Positions 16,263 to 24,611 are shown, counted from the first letter of the stretch. The stretch is DNA of 47,301 nt from Frankiales bacterium (GCA_025465465.1 JAODND010000021.1:1-47301), one strand, 5' to 3'. Made by a program: numbers and translations. Notes: generated from the sequence alone by a model not told the origin.

Positions 16263-18122
16263 GTGAAGTACCGCTCCGACGTGGACGGGCTCCGCGCCGT
16301 CGCCGTCACGTCCGTGGTGGCCTACCACCTGCAGACCCCCCAGGTGACGGGTGGTTTCGTCGGTGTCGACGTCTTCTTCGTCATCTCCGGGTTCCTCATC
16401 ACCTCGCTGATCGTCGGCGAGCTGGGGGAGGGCCGGTTCACCATCACCGACTTCTACCGGCGGCGGCTGCGGCGGATCGTGCCCGCCTTGGCGACGGTGC
16501 TGCTCGTCACGTGCCTGGTGGCCAGTGTCCTGCTGTTCGCCGACGAGCTGACCTCGTTGAGCCGCAGCGCGATCTGGGCCGGCCTGTTCAGCTCCAACAT
16601 CTACTTCTGGGCCAACACCGGCTACTTCGACACCCCGGCCACGTCCCAGCCCCTGCTGCACACCTGGTCGCTCGGCGTCGAGGAGCAGTTCTATGTCGTC
16701 TTCCCGCTGCTCCTGGTGCTCGTGCACCGCTGGCGCCTGCGGCTCGTGCTCGCGGCTGTGACGCTGGTGTCGTTCCTGTTGAGCGTCGCGCAGGTGCGCA
16801 GCGGTCACGTGGAGGCGGCGTTCTACCTGCTGCCCGGCCGTGCCTGGGAGCTCGGCGTCGGGGCGCTGCTCGCGGTGACCACCGTGCGCGCTCCCGCCAT
16901 CGCCCGGCACGCCGGGTCGCTGCTGGGGCTCGCTCTCATCGGCTGGGCCTGCCACCACTACACCTCCACCACGCCCTTTCCGGGTACGGCCGCGCTGGCT
17001 CCGGTCCTCGGGGCAGGGCTGCTCATCGCGGCCGGCCGCGACGCTGTCGTGAACCGGGCGCTGTCGTGGCGGCCGGTCGTCGGGATCGGCCTCGTGTCGT
17101 ACTCCTGGTACCTGTGGCACTGGCCGGCGATCGTGATCTACCGGCTGTACACCTTCAACGGCATGACCTGGACCTCGAGGCTCGCCCTCGCGGGCGGCAC
17201 GCTCGCCCTCGCCGTTCTGAGCTGGCGGTTCGTCGAGCGGCCGCTGCGGCGGCTCAGGCTGCCCCAGCGCCGGCACGTGCTGGCCTTCGCGGCAGCAACG
17301 TCCGCCGCCGTGGTCGTCCTGGGTCTCGTGGTCCAGCCGCTGTCGCGCCAGGTGCATCCCGCCGATGCCGTCACCGCGGGCTACCTCCGCGAGGCCGGTG
17401 TGGTGCACGCGACGGCCAACCGCGACCGCTCCTGCTTCATCGCGACCGGTTTCAACCTCTCGAACTTCAACCCCGTGCGGTGCACGACTCCACGGACGGG
17501 CGTCCCCAACGTGCTGGTCTTCGGTGACAGCCATGCTGCCGACCTCTGGAAAGGCCTGTCCATCGGGCTGCCCCGCGCGGACGTCCTCCAGGCGACCGCG
17601 TCCGGGTGCAAGCCGACGCTGCCGCTGTCGGGGCAGTCGCGCTGCGTCGCGGTGCTGTCCCAGGAGCTGACGCGGCTCCGGACCCAGCACGTGGACGTGC
17701 TCGTGGTCTCGGCCCGGTGGAAGGCCGGTGATGTGGCCGGCCTGGCCGACTCGATCCGTCAGTACCAGCGGCTGGTGCCGACGGTGGTCGTCGTCGGTCC
17801 GAGCCCCGAGTGGTTCGGCAACCTGCCCTCCCTGCTCGCCCGCGCCCGTGACACCGGCGACGCTGGGCTGCCGGGCCGGCACCTCGACCAGGGGATCTTC
17901 CGGGTCGACCAGGCCCTGCGCGCGGCCGTCCTGGCGCAAGGTGGGTTGTACGTCTCCCTCCTGGACGAGCTCTGCCCGGCGCGGCACTGCCGCGAGCTGG
18001 CGGGTGGCACGACGCCGATGGCGTTCGACTACGGCCACTTCACGGCCGCCGGCTCGGCCGTCGCCGCCGCCGACATCGTGGCCTTGGTCGGGCCGCGGCT
18101 GTCGTCGGGCGCACCCAACTGA
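16263..18122 (+). CDS. OafA/OatA-type membrane acyltransferase with SGNH domain
   Basis: The 619-aa protein acylates an envelope sugar polymer. An acyltransferase-3 domain with about ten membrane helices comes first: [56 protein letters not shown]. An extracytoplasmic SGNH hydrolase-like domain follows, with FGDSHAADL (nucleophile Ser) and [10 protein letters not shown] (Asp-x-x-His). This is the OatA layout, which O-acetylates peptidoglycan, but the acceptor could be another polysaccharide. GTG 16263 follows GGGGGGAT (16254-16261), giving a leader of about 30 nt from the palindrome promoter. Confidence 0.94.
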   Translation: MKYRSDVDGLRAVAVTSVVAYHLQTPQVTGGFVGVDVFFVISGFLITSLIVGELGEGRFTITDFYRRRLRRIVPALATVLLVTCLVASVLLFADELTSLSRSAIWAGLFSSNIYFWANTGYFDTPATSQPLLHTWSLGVEEQFYVVFPLLLVLVHRWRLRLVLAAVTLVSFLLSVAQVRSGHVEAAFYLLPGRAWELGVGALLAVTTVRAPAIARHAGSLLGLALIGWACHHYTSTTPFPGTAALAPVLGAGLLIAAGRDAVVNRALSWRPVVGIGLVSYSWYLWHWPAIVIYRLYTFNGMTWTSRLALAGGTLALAVLSWRFVERPLRRLRLPQRRHVLAFAAATSAAVVVLGLVVQPLSRQVHPADAVTAGYLREAGVVHATANRDRSCFIATGFNLSNFNPVRCTTPRTGVPNVLVFGDSHAADLWKGLSIGLPRADVLQATASGCKPTLPLSGQSRCVAVLSQELTRLRTQHVDVLVVSARWKAGDVAGLADSIRQYQRLVPTVVVVGPSPEWFGNLPSLLARARDTGDAGLPGRHLDQGIFRVDQALRAAVLAQGGLYVSLLDELCPARHCRELAGGTTPMAFDYGHFTAAGSAVAAADIVALVGPRLSSGAPN

Positions 18123-18133
18123 GCGGGTCCCGA

Positions 18134-18139
18134 TAGCCT
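18134..18139 (+). promoter_or_regulatory. Leaderless-type -10 box for hisB
   Basis: TAGCCT lies exactly 6 bp before hisB ATG 18146, with the same hexamer and spacing as hisD. There is no Shine-Dalgarno. A second his transcription start here would let hisB-hisH-priA be expressed separately from hisDC. Confidence 0.6.
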
Positions 18140-18145
18140 GGGGTC

Positions 18146-18733
18146 ATGGCACGCACGGCTCTGGTGGAGCGCACGACCAAGGAGAGCGACGTCCGCGTCG
18201 AGCTCGATCTCGACGGCACAGGGCAGGCGTCGTCCGACACGGGCGTGCCGTTCTTCGACCACATGGTCAGCCAGCTCGGCAGGCACGGCGGCTTCGACCT
18301 CACCGTCGTCACCAAGGGCGACCTCCACATCGACGCCCACCACACGGTCGAGGACACCTCCCTCGCCATCGGCCAGGCCCTGCGGGACGCCCTCGGCGAC
18401 AAGCAGGGCGTACGCCGCTACGGCGACGCCCTCGTCCCGCTCGACGAGTCGCTGGTGCAGGCCGCCGTCGACCTCTCGGGCCGGCCCTACCTCGTGCACG
18501 AGGAGCCCGACCTGGTCGAGCTCATCGGGGCCTACGACACGACGCTGACCAAGCACATCTGGGAGAGCATCGTCGCGACCGCGCAGATCACGCTGCATGT
18601 CCGGGTGCTCGCCGGCCGCAACGCCCACCACGTCGTCGAGTCGCAGTTCAAGGCGGTGGCCCGCGCCCTGCGGACCGCAGTCGAGATCGACCCACGTGTG
18701 ACGGGAGTGCCCTCGACCAAGGGCGTGCTGTAG
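18146..18733 (+). CDS. hisB: Imidazoleglycerol-phosphate dehydratase (HisB)
   Basis: This manganese enzyme dehydrates imidazoleglycerol phosphate to imidazole-acetol phosphate; 195 aa, the monofunctional form. Metal-binding motifs are [27 protein letters not shown], and the repeat-related [19 protein letters not shown]. It begins the second his block and precedes hisH by 2 bp. Confidence 0.98.
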   Translation: MARTALVERTTKESDVRVELDLDGTGQASSDTGVPFFDHMVSQLGRHGGFDLTVVTKGDLHIDAHHTVEDTSLAIGQALRDALGDKQGVRRYGDALVPLDESLVQAAVDLSGRPYLVHEEPDLVELIGAYDTTLTKHIWESIVATAQITLHVRVLAGRNAHHVVESQFKAVARALRTAVEIDPRVTGVPSTKGVL

Positions 18734-18735
18734 CG

Positions 18736-19335
18736 GTGAAGGTGGTCGTCCTGGACTACGGGTCCGGGAACCTGCGCAGCGCCGAACGTGCACTCGCGCG
18801 CGCCGGCGTGGAAGTCACGGTGACCTCCGACCTCGCCGAGGCCGCCGCAGCGGACGGCCTCGTCGTACCCGGTGTCGGTGCCTACGCCGCCTGCATGGAG
18901 GGCCTCAACTCGATCCGGGGCGGCACCGTCGTCTGGGACCGCTTGCGCAGGCAGCAGCCCGTGCTCGGGATCTGCGTCGGGATGCAGATCCTGTTCGAGA
19001 GGGGGGTCGAGCACGGCGTCGAGTCGGCGGGCCTCGGAGTGCTCGCCGGAGCGGTGACCCGGCTGAAGGCCGACATCGTCCCGCACATGGGCTGGAACAC
19101 CGTCACCGTTCCCGAGGGGTCGACGCTGTTCGCCGGCGTCGAGGACGAGCGGTTCTACTTCGTGCACTCCTATGCCGCACGCGAGGTCCCGGACGTGCTG
19201 CTGACCACCGCCGAGCACGGTGACGTGTTCGCCGCCGCCGTGGAGCGAGGAGTACTGGCCGCCACCCAGTTCCACCCCGAGAAGAGCGGCGACGCCGGCG
19301 CGCACCTGCTCGAGAACTGGGTCCGCTCGCTGTGA
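18736..19335 (+). CDS. hisH: Imidazole glycerol phosphate synthase, glutaminase subunit (HisH)
   Basis: This class-I amidotransferase feeds ammonia to HisF, whose gene is about 10 kb away in this window. Nucleophile Cys is in [12 protein letters not shown] and the His/Glu pair is in [24 protein letters not shown] and PHMGWNTV are conserved. It is 199 aa from GTG 18736. The separation of hisH from hisF by other genes is notable, since the proteins act as a heterodimer. Confidence 0.97.
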   Translation: MKVVVLDYGSGNLRSAERALARAGVEVTVTSDLAEAAAADGLVVPGVGAYAACMEGLNSIRGGTVVWDRLRRQQPVLGICVGMQILFERGVEHGVESAGLGVLAGAVTRLKADIVPHMGWNTVTVPEGSTLFAGVEDERFYFVHSYAAREVPDVLLTTAEHGDVFAAAVERGVLAATQFHPEKSGDAGAHLLENWVRSL

Positions 19336-19342
19336 GCGGTCG

Positions 19343-19636
19343 TTGAGCAAGGAGCGCGCCCGGGCCCGTGCGGCGCGGGTGGCCGCGCGCCAGGCCGAGG
19401 TCGCTGCTGCTGCTGAGGAGCGCGAGCGGATCGCCCGGCGTGCGGCCCGACGGCCGCGCCCGACCCTGCCGTCGGTCCCTCGTGCCATCGTGCAGACGCT
19501 GCTCGCGGTCGCGATCGTCGAGCTGCTCGCCTGGCTGTTCCCGGTGTCGCTGCGCGCCCGGCTCGGCCTCGGCGTCGTGACCCTCGCCGTGATGTTCGTC
19601 CACCTCGTCACTGCCAGAAGGAGCCCCACCAGATGA
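19343..19636 (+). CDS. Small two-helix membrane protein between hisH and priA
   Basis: The 97-aa product has an N-terminal Arg/Ala/Glu-rich helix ([18 protein letters not shown] and on), probably a charged coiled coil. Two membrane segments follow ([18 protein letters not shown] and [16 protein letters not shown]). TTG 19343 is the only plausible start near the hisH stop, and the protein's end overlaps the priA ATG by 4 bp. I recall similar small proteins at this position in Streptomyces; no function is known. Confidence 0.78.
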   Translation: MSKERARARAARVAARQAEVAAAAEERERIARRAARRPRPTLPSVPRAIVQTLLAVAIVELLAWLFPVSLRARLGLGVVTLAVMFVHLVTARRSPTR

Positions 19637-20349
19637 CCCTCGAGCTGCTGCCCGCTGTCGACGTGGCGGCCGGTCAGGCCGTCCGCCTCGTCCAGGGTGA
19701 GGCAGGGTCGGAGACGTCCTACGGCTCCCCGCTCGACGCCGCGCTGCAATGGCAGTCCGACGGTGCCGAGTGGGTCCACCTCGTCGACCTCGACGCCGCC
19801 TTCGGCAGGGGTTCCAACCGCGAGCTGCTCGCCGAGGTCGTGGGCCGGCTCGACGTGAAGGTCGAGATGTCCGGTGGCATTCGCGACGATGCCTCTCTCG
19901 AGGCGGCGCTCGCGACCGGTTGTGCGCGGGTCAACCTCGGTACGGCGGCCCTCGAGGCCCCCGACTGGGTGCGGTCCGCGATCGCGCGCTTCGGCGACCA
20001 GATCGCCGTGGGCCTCGACGTGCGCGGCACCACGCTGTCGGCCCGGGGCTGGACGCAGGACGGCGGGGAGCTGTTCGAGGTGCTCGCGCGGCTCGACGCC
20101 GACGGCTGCGCCCGCTATGTCGTGACGGACGTCCGTCGCGACGGGACGTTGACGGGCCCCAACCTCGAGCTGCTCCACTCGGTCACCGCGGCCACGTCGA
20201 AGCCGGTCGTGGCCAGTGGGGGAGTGTCGTCGCTCGAGGACCTCGTAGCCATCGCCGGTGTGCCCGGGGTGGAGGGCGCCATCGTCGGAAAGGCGCTGTA
20301 TGCAGGAGCGTTCACCCTGCCGGAGGCTCTCGCGGCCGTCCGCGACTGA
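19633..20349 (+). CDS. priA: Bifunctional phosphoribosyl isomerase A (PriA)
   Basis: This 238-aa (beta/alpha)8 isomerase acts on ProFAR in histidine synthesis and, in Actinobacteria, also on phosphoribosylanthranilate in tryptophan synthesis. Seen features are [19 protein letters not shown] with the first catalytic Asp, EMSGGIRDD, and [14 protein letters not shown] with the second Asp. The Arg-rich pattern after the second Asp is typical of PriA rather than plain HisA. No trpF occurs in the trp cluster here, which agrees with the dual role. ATG overlaps the preceding stop. Confidence 0.93.
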   Translation: MTLELLPAVDVAAGQAVRLVQGEAGSETSYGSPLDAALQWQSDGAEWVHLVDLDAAFGRGSNRELLAEVVGRLDVKVEMSGGIRDDASLEAALATGCARVNLGTAALEAPDWVRSAIARFGDQIAVGLDVRGTTLSARGWTQDGGELFEVLARLDADGCARYVVTDVRRDGTLTGPNLELLHSVTAATSKPVVASGGVSSLEDLVAIAGVPGVEGAIVGKALYAGAFTLPEALAAVRD

Positions 20350-20484
20350 GCGCGTCACCGTCGACCGGGCCGTCAGGATCGGCGAAAAGGCTTTTCGAAG
20401 CCGTCACCTGGGGGCACGTGGCCCGTTGCACCGGATAGCTGGCCACCCGCTCAGCTGCCCGCAACCCCCGATGCGGAGGACCAC
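20350..20484 (+). promoter_or_regulatory. Possibly structured leader before the Pro/Ala-rich secreted protein
   Basis: The 135-bp gap holds several inverted repeats. CGAAAAG-G-CTTTTCG (20383-20397) is a 15-bp palindrome. GTGGCC (20418-20423) pairs with GGCCAC (20441-20446). AGCTGGCC and AGCTGCCC form a direct repeat just after. GGAGGA (20475-20480) is the Shine-Dalgarno for GTG 20485. I could not match this to a known riboswitch class. Confidence 0.35.
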
Positions 20485-21087
20485 GTGCTCATCACTCGAC
20501 GCGCGATCGCGACCCTGCCTGCTCTCACCGTGGCGGTGCTGTCGCTGAGCTCCCAGGCGGCCTCGGCCTCGACACCGCAACCCCTCCCGCTGCCGGTCAC
20601 GGGCCCGATCGCGCTGCCCACCAGCCTGCCCGTGCCTGTTCCGACGGTGCTCCCAGCGCTCCCAGCGCTCCCGGTGCTGCCGTCGGCGACGCCGTCGCCC
20701 GCCGTGGCTCCGCAACCGGCTGCCACGCCGAAGGCGTCACCCGCCGTCACGACGAAGCCGCAGTCCGGCCAGTCAGCCCAGTCAGCTACCTCGACCTCTC
20801 GCACGGTCCGTGCCCAGTCTGTGAGAGCCGCCTCAGCACAGACAGCGCTGTCTGCGTCCACGATGGGGCTTGCCCCTGTGCCGGCCTCGGCGGCAGCGCC
20901 GGCAGCGCCGCCCTCGCTGGTGACGCCTGCCCTGCCGCCGTCGCCCCGCGCGGCGACGTCAGCGATGTCCGCGGCCTCAGCGCCCGCCGATGGCCACCCG
21001 AGTGCTCCGATGGTGCCTGCGGTGCTCGCCAGTGTGCTGATCGCCCTCGTCAGCGCGGCCCACGTCATGACGCGCCGCACCCGCTGA
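20485..21087 (+). CDS. Secreted Pro/Ala/Ser-rich protein with C-terminal membrane anchor
   Basis: The 200-aa product has a signal peptide (LITRRAIATLPALTVAVLSLSSQAASA). A low-complexity Pro/Ala/Ser/Thr body with PALPALPVLP repeats follows. At the C-terminus there is a hydrophobic helix (VPAVLASVLIALVSAAHVM) followed by TRRTR. This is the layout of a surface protein spanning the wall and held by a C-terminal anchor. No LPxTG is visible, so sortase attachment is not supported. Function unknown. GGAGGA precedes the GTG. Confidence 0.72.
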   Translation: MLITRRAIATLPALTVAVLSLSSQAASASTPQPLPLPVTGPIALPTSLPVPVPTVLPALPALPVLPSATPSPAVAPQPAATPKASPAVTTKPQSGQSAQSATSTSRTVRAQSVRAASAQTALSASTMGLAPVPASAAAPAAPPSLVTPALPPSPRAATSAMSAASAPADGHPSAPMVPAVLASVLIALVSAAHVMTRRTR

Positions 21088-21183
21088 CCTCTGGGCGGTC
21101 GGGCGCCTCTGTGAAACACCCCCGACAACAGATCGTCACCTGCGCCGCGAAGGAATGGTCGCGACCGGCACGAAGACATCGGC

Positions 21184-22740
21184 ATGCGCTCTCGTGCCCT
21201 CCTCGGCCTGGCCCTCGCCGCGACCCTCGGCATCACCGTCCCGGCGGTCGCCACGACCGGATCTCCCAAGGCGGACTGTCGCGCCACCGTCGCCGGCCTC
21301 GACCTGGAGACCGCGTCGATCGCGGACCTCCAGCACGCGCTGGCGACGCACCGGACCACGTCGGTGGCACTCGTCAAGTCCTACCTGGCACGCATCAAGG
21401 CCTATGACGGGCCGACGAACTCGATCCGCGACCTGTCGCCGACAGCGCTCGCGTGGGCGGCCCGCCTCGACGAGGAACGGAAGGGCGGCGCCGTCCGCGG
21501 TCCGCTGCACGGCGTACCGATCCTGTTGAAGGACAACATCGGGACCGGCGACCAGCCCACGACCGCGGGGTCGATCGCGCTGGCCGGCATGCGGCCCTAC
21601 CAGGACGCGACGCTGGTGGCGAAGCTGCGGGCGGCCGGGGCGATCGTGCTCGGCAAGACGAACCTGTCGGAGTTCGCGAACTGGGTGTCGCTCACCATGC
21701 CGAACGGCTACTCGAGCCTCGGCGGCCAGGTGAAGGAGGCCTACGGCCTCGGCGACCCGAGCGGGTCGTCGTCGGGCTCCGGCGTCGCCGGCTCGATGGC
21801 CTTCGCCGCCGGCACCTTCGGCTCGGAGACCTCGGGCTCGATCCTGTCGCCGAGCAGCGTGAACGGGCTCGTCGGGGTCAAGCCGACCCGCGGCCTCGTC
21901 AGCCGGACCGGGATCATCCCGCTCGCCGAGGGCTTCGACACCGCCGGCCCGATGGCGCGCAGCGTCCCCGACGCGGCCGCGCTGCTCACGGTCGTCGCCG
22001 GCAGCGACCCGGCGGACCCCGCGTCCTACGACGCCAACCTGCACCGCACCGACTACAGCAAGGCGATCCGCGGGGCGTCTCTGAAGGGCGTCCGCCTCGG
22101 CTACAGCGAGAACGACCGCAGCGGTCTCAGCGCTCCCAAGCTCAAGGTGTACGACGCCGCGCTGGCCGACCTGAAGCGGCTCGGTGCCGTGCTCGTGCCC
22201 ACTGCCGCTCTCGACAACACCGGACTCGTCGGGCTGGGGGAGCTCGGCCTGATCCCCAACGACTTCAAGGCCAGCCTCGACCACTACCTCGCGACCGAGG
22301 CGCCGACGCCCAGGAGCGGTGTGAAGAGCCTGGTCGACATCATGCTGTTCAACCAGCAGCACCCCGACAAGGTGAAGTACGGCCAGAACCTCATCATCGC
22401 GTCGGCCGCGCAGCCTGGCAGCCGCGAGGCCGCCTCCGCGGCAGCGCTGGCGCTGCGGACCACTCAGGGCGCCAACATCGACCAGGCACTGCAGGCGGAC
22501 AAGCTCGACGCGATCCTGGCACCGGGTGCCGCGCTGGCCAACGTCGGCGCCTCCGCCGGCTACCCGACGGTCATCGTGCCCTCCGGTCTCGTCAGCGGCA
22601 CGTCGCCGCAGGGGCTGTCGTTCATGGGGACGGCCTGGTCGGAGGCGAAGCTGCTCCGCTACGCCGCGGCGTATGAGGCCGGCAGCCACCGACGCGTTCC
22701 CCCGACGGTGGTGAACCCGTCGATCATCAAGCACTGCTGA
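21184..22740 (+). CDS. Secreted amidase-signature family hydrolase
   Basis: The 518-aa product has a signal peptide (RSRALLGLALAATLGITVPAVA) and then the amidase-signature domain. Catalytic Lys is in PILLKDNIGT. The Ser-rich loop DPSGSSSGSGVAGS contains the cis-Ser, and the nucleophile Ser is in GSETSGSI. It hydrolyses an amide; the substrate is unknown. Export is suggested by the signal peptide. ATG 21184 has no strong Shine-Dalgarno; an ATG at 21155 with GAAGGA is in another frame. It is the last chromosomal-type gene before the accessory patch. Confidence 0.9.
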   Translation: MRSRALLGLALAATLGITVPAVATTGSPKADCRATVAGLDLETASIADLQHALATHRTTSVALVKSYLARIKAYDGPTNSIRDLSPTALAWAARLDEERKGGAVRGPLHGVPILLKDNIGTGDQPTTAGSIALAGMRPYQDATLVAKLRAAGAIVLGKTNLSEFANWVSLTMPNGYSSLGGQVKEAYGLGDPSGSSSGSGVAGSMAFAAGTFGSETSGSILSPSSVNGLVGVKPTRGLVSRTGIIPLAEGFDTAGPMARSVPDAAALLTVVAGSDPADPASYDANLHRTDYSKAIRGASLKGVRLGYSENDRSGLSAPKLKVYDAALADLKRLGAVLVPTAALDNTGLVGLGELGLIPNDFKASLDHYLATEAPTPRSGVKSLVDIMLFNQQHPDKVKYGQNLIIASAAQPGSREAASAAALALRTTQGANIDQALQADKLDAILAPGAALANVGASAGYPTVIVPSGLVSGTSPQGLSFMGTAWSEAKLLRYAAAYEAGSHRRVPPTVVNPSIIKHC

Positions 22741-22781
22741 CCTCACCAATCACGAGCTCGCAGACCGGGCGCGACGAGAGC

Positions 22782-22871
22782 ATGAGGGCGGCCAGCCTGC
22801 TGCGTGCGGCCCGGACTGCGGCCGGCCTGTCCCAGGTGCAGCTTGCGCGTCGCTTCGTACGCGAAGCCTGA
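22782..22871 (+). pseudogene. Remnant of an XRE-type HTH gene
   Basis: A 29-codon frame from ATG 22782 reads RAASLLRAARTAAGLSQVQL, the first two helices of an XRE/Cro HTH domain, then ends after ARRFVREA. An intact domain needs about 30 more residues. It stops at the promoter of the YefM gene, so the toxin-antitoxin cassette may have replaced the rest. It is too short to act as a repressor alone. Confidence 0.5.
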
Positions 22872-22895
22872 GTGGTACGATTTCTGGTACCACTC
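22870..22895. promoter_or_regulatory. Operator/promoter of the YefM-YoeB pair
   Basis: GAGTGGTAC (22870-22878) and GTACCACTC (22887-22895) are perfect 9-bp inverted repeats with an 8-bp spacer. TGGTACGAT inside is an extended -10-like sequence (TACGAT at 22876-22881). AGGAGG (22897-22902) is the Shine-Dalgarno. Autorepression by YefM alone or with YoeB is known for the family and is inferred here. Confidence 0.72.
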
Positions 22896-22908
22896 TAGGA
22901 GGTGCGGC

Positions 22909-23154
22909 ATGGCGGTTACCGCGAGCGAGGCACGCAAGAACCTCTTCCCCTTGATCGAGCAGGTGAATGAGGACCGCACCCCGGTAGAGATCACCTCCCG
23001 GCGCGGCGATGCTGTCCTCATCTCCCGCGACGAGTTCGACGCGCTCCAGGAGACTGCTCATCTGCTGCGCTCGCCACGCAACGCGCGACGCCTGCTCGAG
23101 AGTCTCGATCAAGCCGTCAACGGCCAGCGCGAGGAGCACGAGCTGCGGTCGTGA
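22909..23154 (+). CDS. Antitoxin, Phd/YefM family
   Basis: The 81-aa antitoxin starts MAVTASEARKNLFPLIEQV, the N-terminal Phd/YefM DNA-binding fold. TPVEITSRRGDAVLISRDEFDAL follows, then a C-terminal region (LRSPRNARRLLESLDQAV) that would wrap the toxin. It should neutralise YoeB and repress its own promoter. AGGAGG lies 6 bp before ATG. It overlaps the toxin gene by 4 bp, so the two are co-translated. Confidence 0.95.
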   Translation: MAVTASEARKNLFPLIEQVNEDRTPVEITSRRGDAVLISRDEFDALQETAHLLRSPRNARRLLESLDQAVNGQREEHELRS

Positions 23155-23405
23155 GACTCGTGTTCACCCCGCATGGCTGGCAGGACTATCAGCACTGGGT
23201 GCAGACCGACCGAGCCACTCTCAAGCGGTTGAATCGCCTCATCGAGGACGCGCTGCGCGACCCGTACGCCGGCATCGGCAAACCCGAGCAGCTGCGGCAT
23301 GCATTGGCCGGCTCCTGGTCACGCCGCATTACTGAAGAACATCGGCTCGTGTACCTGGTCGACGGCGAGGATCTCGTCGTCCTCCAGGCCCGCTACCACT
23401 ACTGA
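23151..23405 (+). CDS. Toxin, Txe/YoeB family mRNA endoribonuclease
   Basis: The 84-aa toxin cleaves mRNA on the ribosome. Counting from GTG, the residues important in E. coli YoeB are at the same numbers here: Glu46 (GKPEQL), Arg65 (EEHRLVYLV), His83 and Tyr84 (ARYHY at the C-terminus). It should therefore be active. Length equals the E. coli protein. It overlaps the antitoxin gene. Confidence 0.96.
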   Translation: MRLVFTPHGWQDYQHWVQTDRATLKRLNRLIEDALRDPYAGIGKPEQLRHALAGSWSRRITEEHRLVYLVDGEDLVVLQARYHY

Positions 23406-23493
23406 GCAGATACCAGTCGGGAGCGACGACATGTAAGCGGCGCTGTCAAGCGTCTCGGCATGATGTACCTCTGCGACGGGTAGCGCTCGGGAC

Positions 23494-23802
23494 ATGCTGG
23501 CTGGCATCCTCACCGCCGTCGCGGCAGGCGCCGCCTCTCTCGTCTTCGACGGCTACGCCCGAAGGGATCGTGCACAGAAGGGCCTTGATCGTCACGGTCG
23601 ACGAGCCGATGGATCGGCGACGACGTTCGCGGAGCGGCTGGTTGGAACGCCCCGCTGGTGGGCGTTGAACGCGACGGTGCTTGTCGGCGTCGGTGTCTTG
23701 CTGATCGCCAGGGGAAATCAGCGGGGAGCGATCGTCTTTCCCTTTGCGGTGCTGGCGGCGGGACTCGCGATCGTGAAGCGGTCCTACAGCGCACACTCCT
23801 GA
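23494..23802 (+). CDS. Small membrane protein, unknown
   Basis: The 102-aa product has about three hydrophobic segments (LAGILTAVAAGAASLVF; WWALNATVLVGVGVLLIA; IVFPFAVLAAGLAIV) with a basic loop between the first two. No family is recognised. ATG 23494 has TAGCGC at 23481-23486, which suggests a near-leaderless start. Base use is less GC-biased than in the flanking core genes, as elsewhere in this patch. Confidence 0.55.
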   Translation: MLAGILTAVAAGAASLVFDGYARRDRAQKGLDRHGRRADGSATTFAERLVGTPRWWALNATVLVGVGVLLIARGNQRGAIVFPFAVLAAGLAIVKRSYSAHS

Positions 23803-23915
23803 CAGGTGTTGCACTTGTCGCCGGTTGGGCGCTTTGGCGCAACGGGCCGATCGAAGAGGACGATGCCGACGTGACCCCGACCCGAGTCCGCCGGTCGGCT
23901 TCTAGGAGACGTTGA
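23799..23915 (+). CDS. Possible 38-aa membrane peptide with CTG start
   Basis: A frame from CTG 23799 overlaps the preceding TGA (CTGA) and its TGA shares its last base with the next ATG (TGATG at 23913-23917). The product would be a short hydrophobic helix (LTGVALVAGWALW) followed by an acidic and then an Arg-rich tail ([10 protein letters not shown]). The exact fit between two stop/start junctions argues for coupling. The non-standard start and small size keep confidence low. Confidence 0.3.
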   Translation: MTGVALVAGWALWRNGPIEEDDADVTPTRVRRSASRRR

Positions 23916-24430
23916 TGCGACCCCTTCGGCAATGGGCGGCGTCGGCCCCGGCTTGGCAACTCGCCGTCTACTACTTCGCGGCTTGGGCCGTCCTCGACAC
24001 CGCAGTAACGCAGAAGCCCGTGGCGGCGGTCACCGGCGCGGTCATCTTCGCGGCCCTCATGACTGCGATCACTGTGCGTCGCCGCAAGCGCAGTGAGGCA
24101 ACCGGCCGCGGCAAGTGGTCAGGTGAGCGCGAGTATCGGCTGGACCGGGCGCTGGCCAGCGGACACGTACCTGACGATCCCGACGAAAGAGAGCTGCTGC
24201 CCGCCTATCTGGCTCGACAGGAGCGCCAAACACGTCTTGTCTCATGGCTTTCCCCGGCAGTCTTCGGAACCTTTCTGACGCTCACAATCTTCCTCATCGC
24301 CATCGCCGCTAGCGCTGCCATGTTTGTCTGCGCTGCCGTGTTCGTCGGCTTCCTCATATGGGGCTTCTTCCTGACCCGTCGTCAGATGCAGAGGATCAAG
24401 GTGTTGAGCAAGCGCCTCTCGGAGTTCTGA
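23915..24430 (+). CDS. Membrane protein, unknown
   Basis: The 171-aa product has two N-terminal hydrophobic segments (LAVYYFAAWAVLDTAV; VAAVTGAVIFAALMTAITV). A soluble basic/acidic middle contains EYRLDRALASGHVPDDPDERELLPAYLARQ. Two C-terminal helices follow (FGTFLTLTIFLIAIAASAAMF and VFVGFLIWGFFLT). No family with known function is recognised. ATG 23915 is preceded by GGAGA (23905-23909). Confidence 0.72.
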   Translation: MRPLRQWAASAPAWQLAVYYFAAWAVLDTAVTQKPVAAVTGAVIFAALMTAITVRRRKRSEATGRGKWSGEREYRLDRALASGHVPDDPDERELLPAYLARQERQTRLVSWLSPAVFGTFLTLTIFLIAIAASAAMFVCAAVFVGFLIWGFFLTRRQMQRIKVLSKRLSEF

Positions 24431-24432
24431 AG

Positions 24433-24454
24433 GCAGCCTGACGGAAGGGGCTGC
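24433..24454 (+). terminator. Hairpin after the 171-aa membrane-protein gene
   Basis: GCAGCC (24433-24438) and GGCTGC (24449-24454) form a 6-bp stem with a 10-nt loop, 2 bp after the stop. No T-run follows, which is usual in high-GC Actinobacteria. It could be a terminator. Confidence 0.35.
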
Positions 24455-24515
24455 AACTTGCTCTCCGCTGACCTACCCAAGGGGTCACGGTCAGGCAAGG
24501 GGGGACCAGGTAGCC

Positions 24516-24611
24516 ATGACCGTCGAAGCCAGTGACGTCGGGAGCCGTGGCGCGCTTGCCGCCGTGATCGGGTTCGCTTGGCTCATCGTCAAGAGCCGCG
24601 GGAGGAAGTAG
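24516..24611 (+). CDS. Possible 31-aa single-helix peptide
   Basis: ATG 24516 opens a 31-codon frame: TVEASDVGSRG, a hydrophobic helix (ALAAVIGFAWLIV), then KSRGRK and TAG. The shape is that of a small membrane peptide. The upstream GGGGGGACCAGG is a purine-rich but distant ribosome site. It fills part of the otherwise gene-free stretch 24431-24729. Evidence is topology only. Confidence 0.25.
   Translation: MTVEASDVGSRGALAAVIGFAWLIVKSRGRK

Noticed and set aside
16209..18038. 609-codon antisense frame opposite the acyltransferase
   Set aside because: Low-complexity shadow; the forward frame has membrane helices and SGNH motifs.
20380..20465. c-di-AMP (ydaO) riboswitch before the Pro/Ala-rich gene
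   Set aside because: ACCCGCTCAGCTGCCCG only partly resembles the ydaO core, and the rest of the fold and the length do not fit.
20485..21087. LPxTG sortase substrate
   Set aside because: The C-terminus has a helix and basic tail but no LPxTG-like motif before it.
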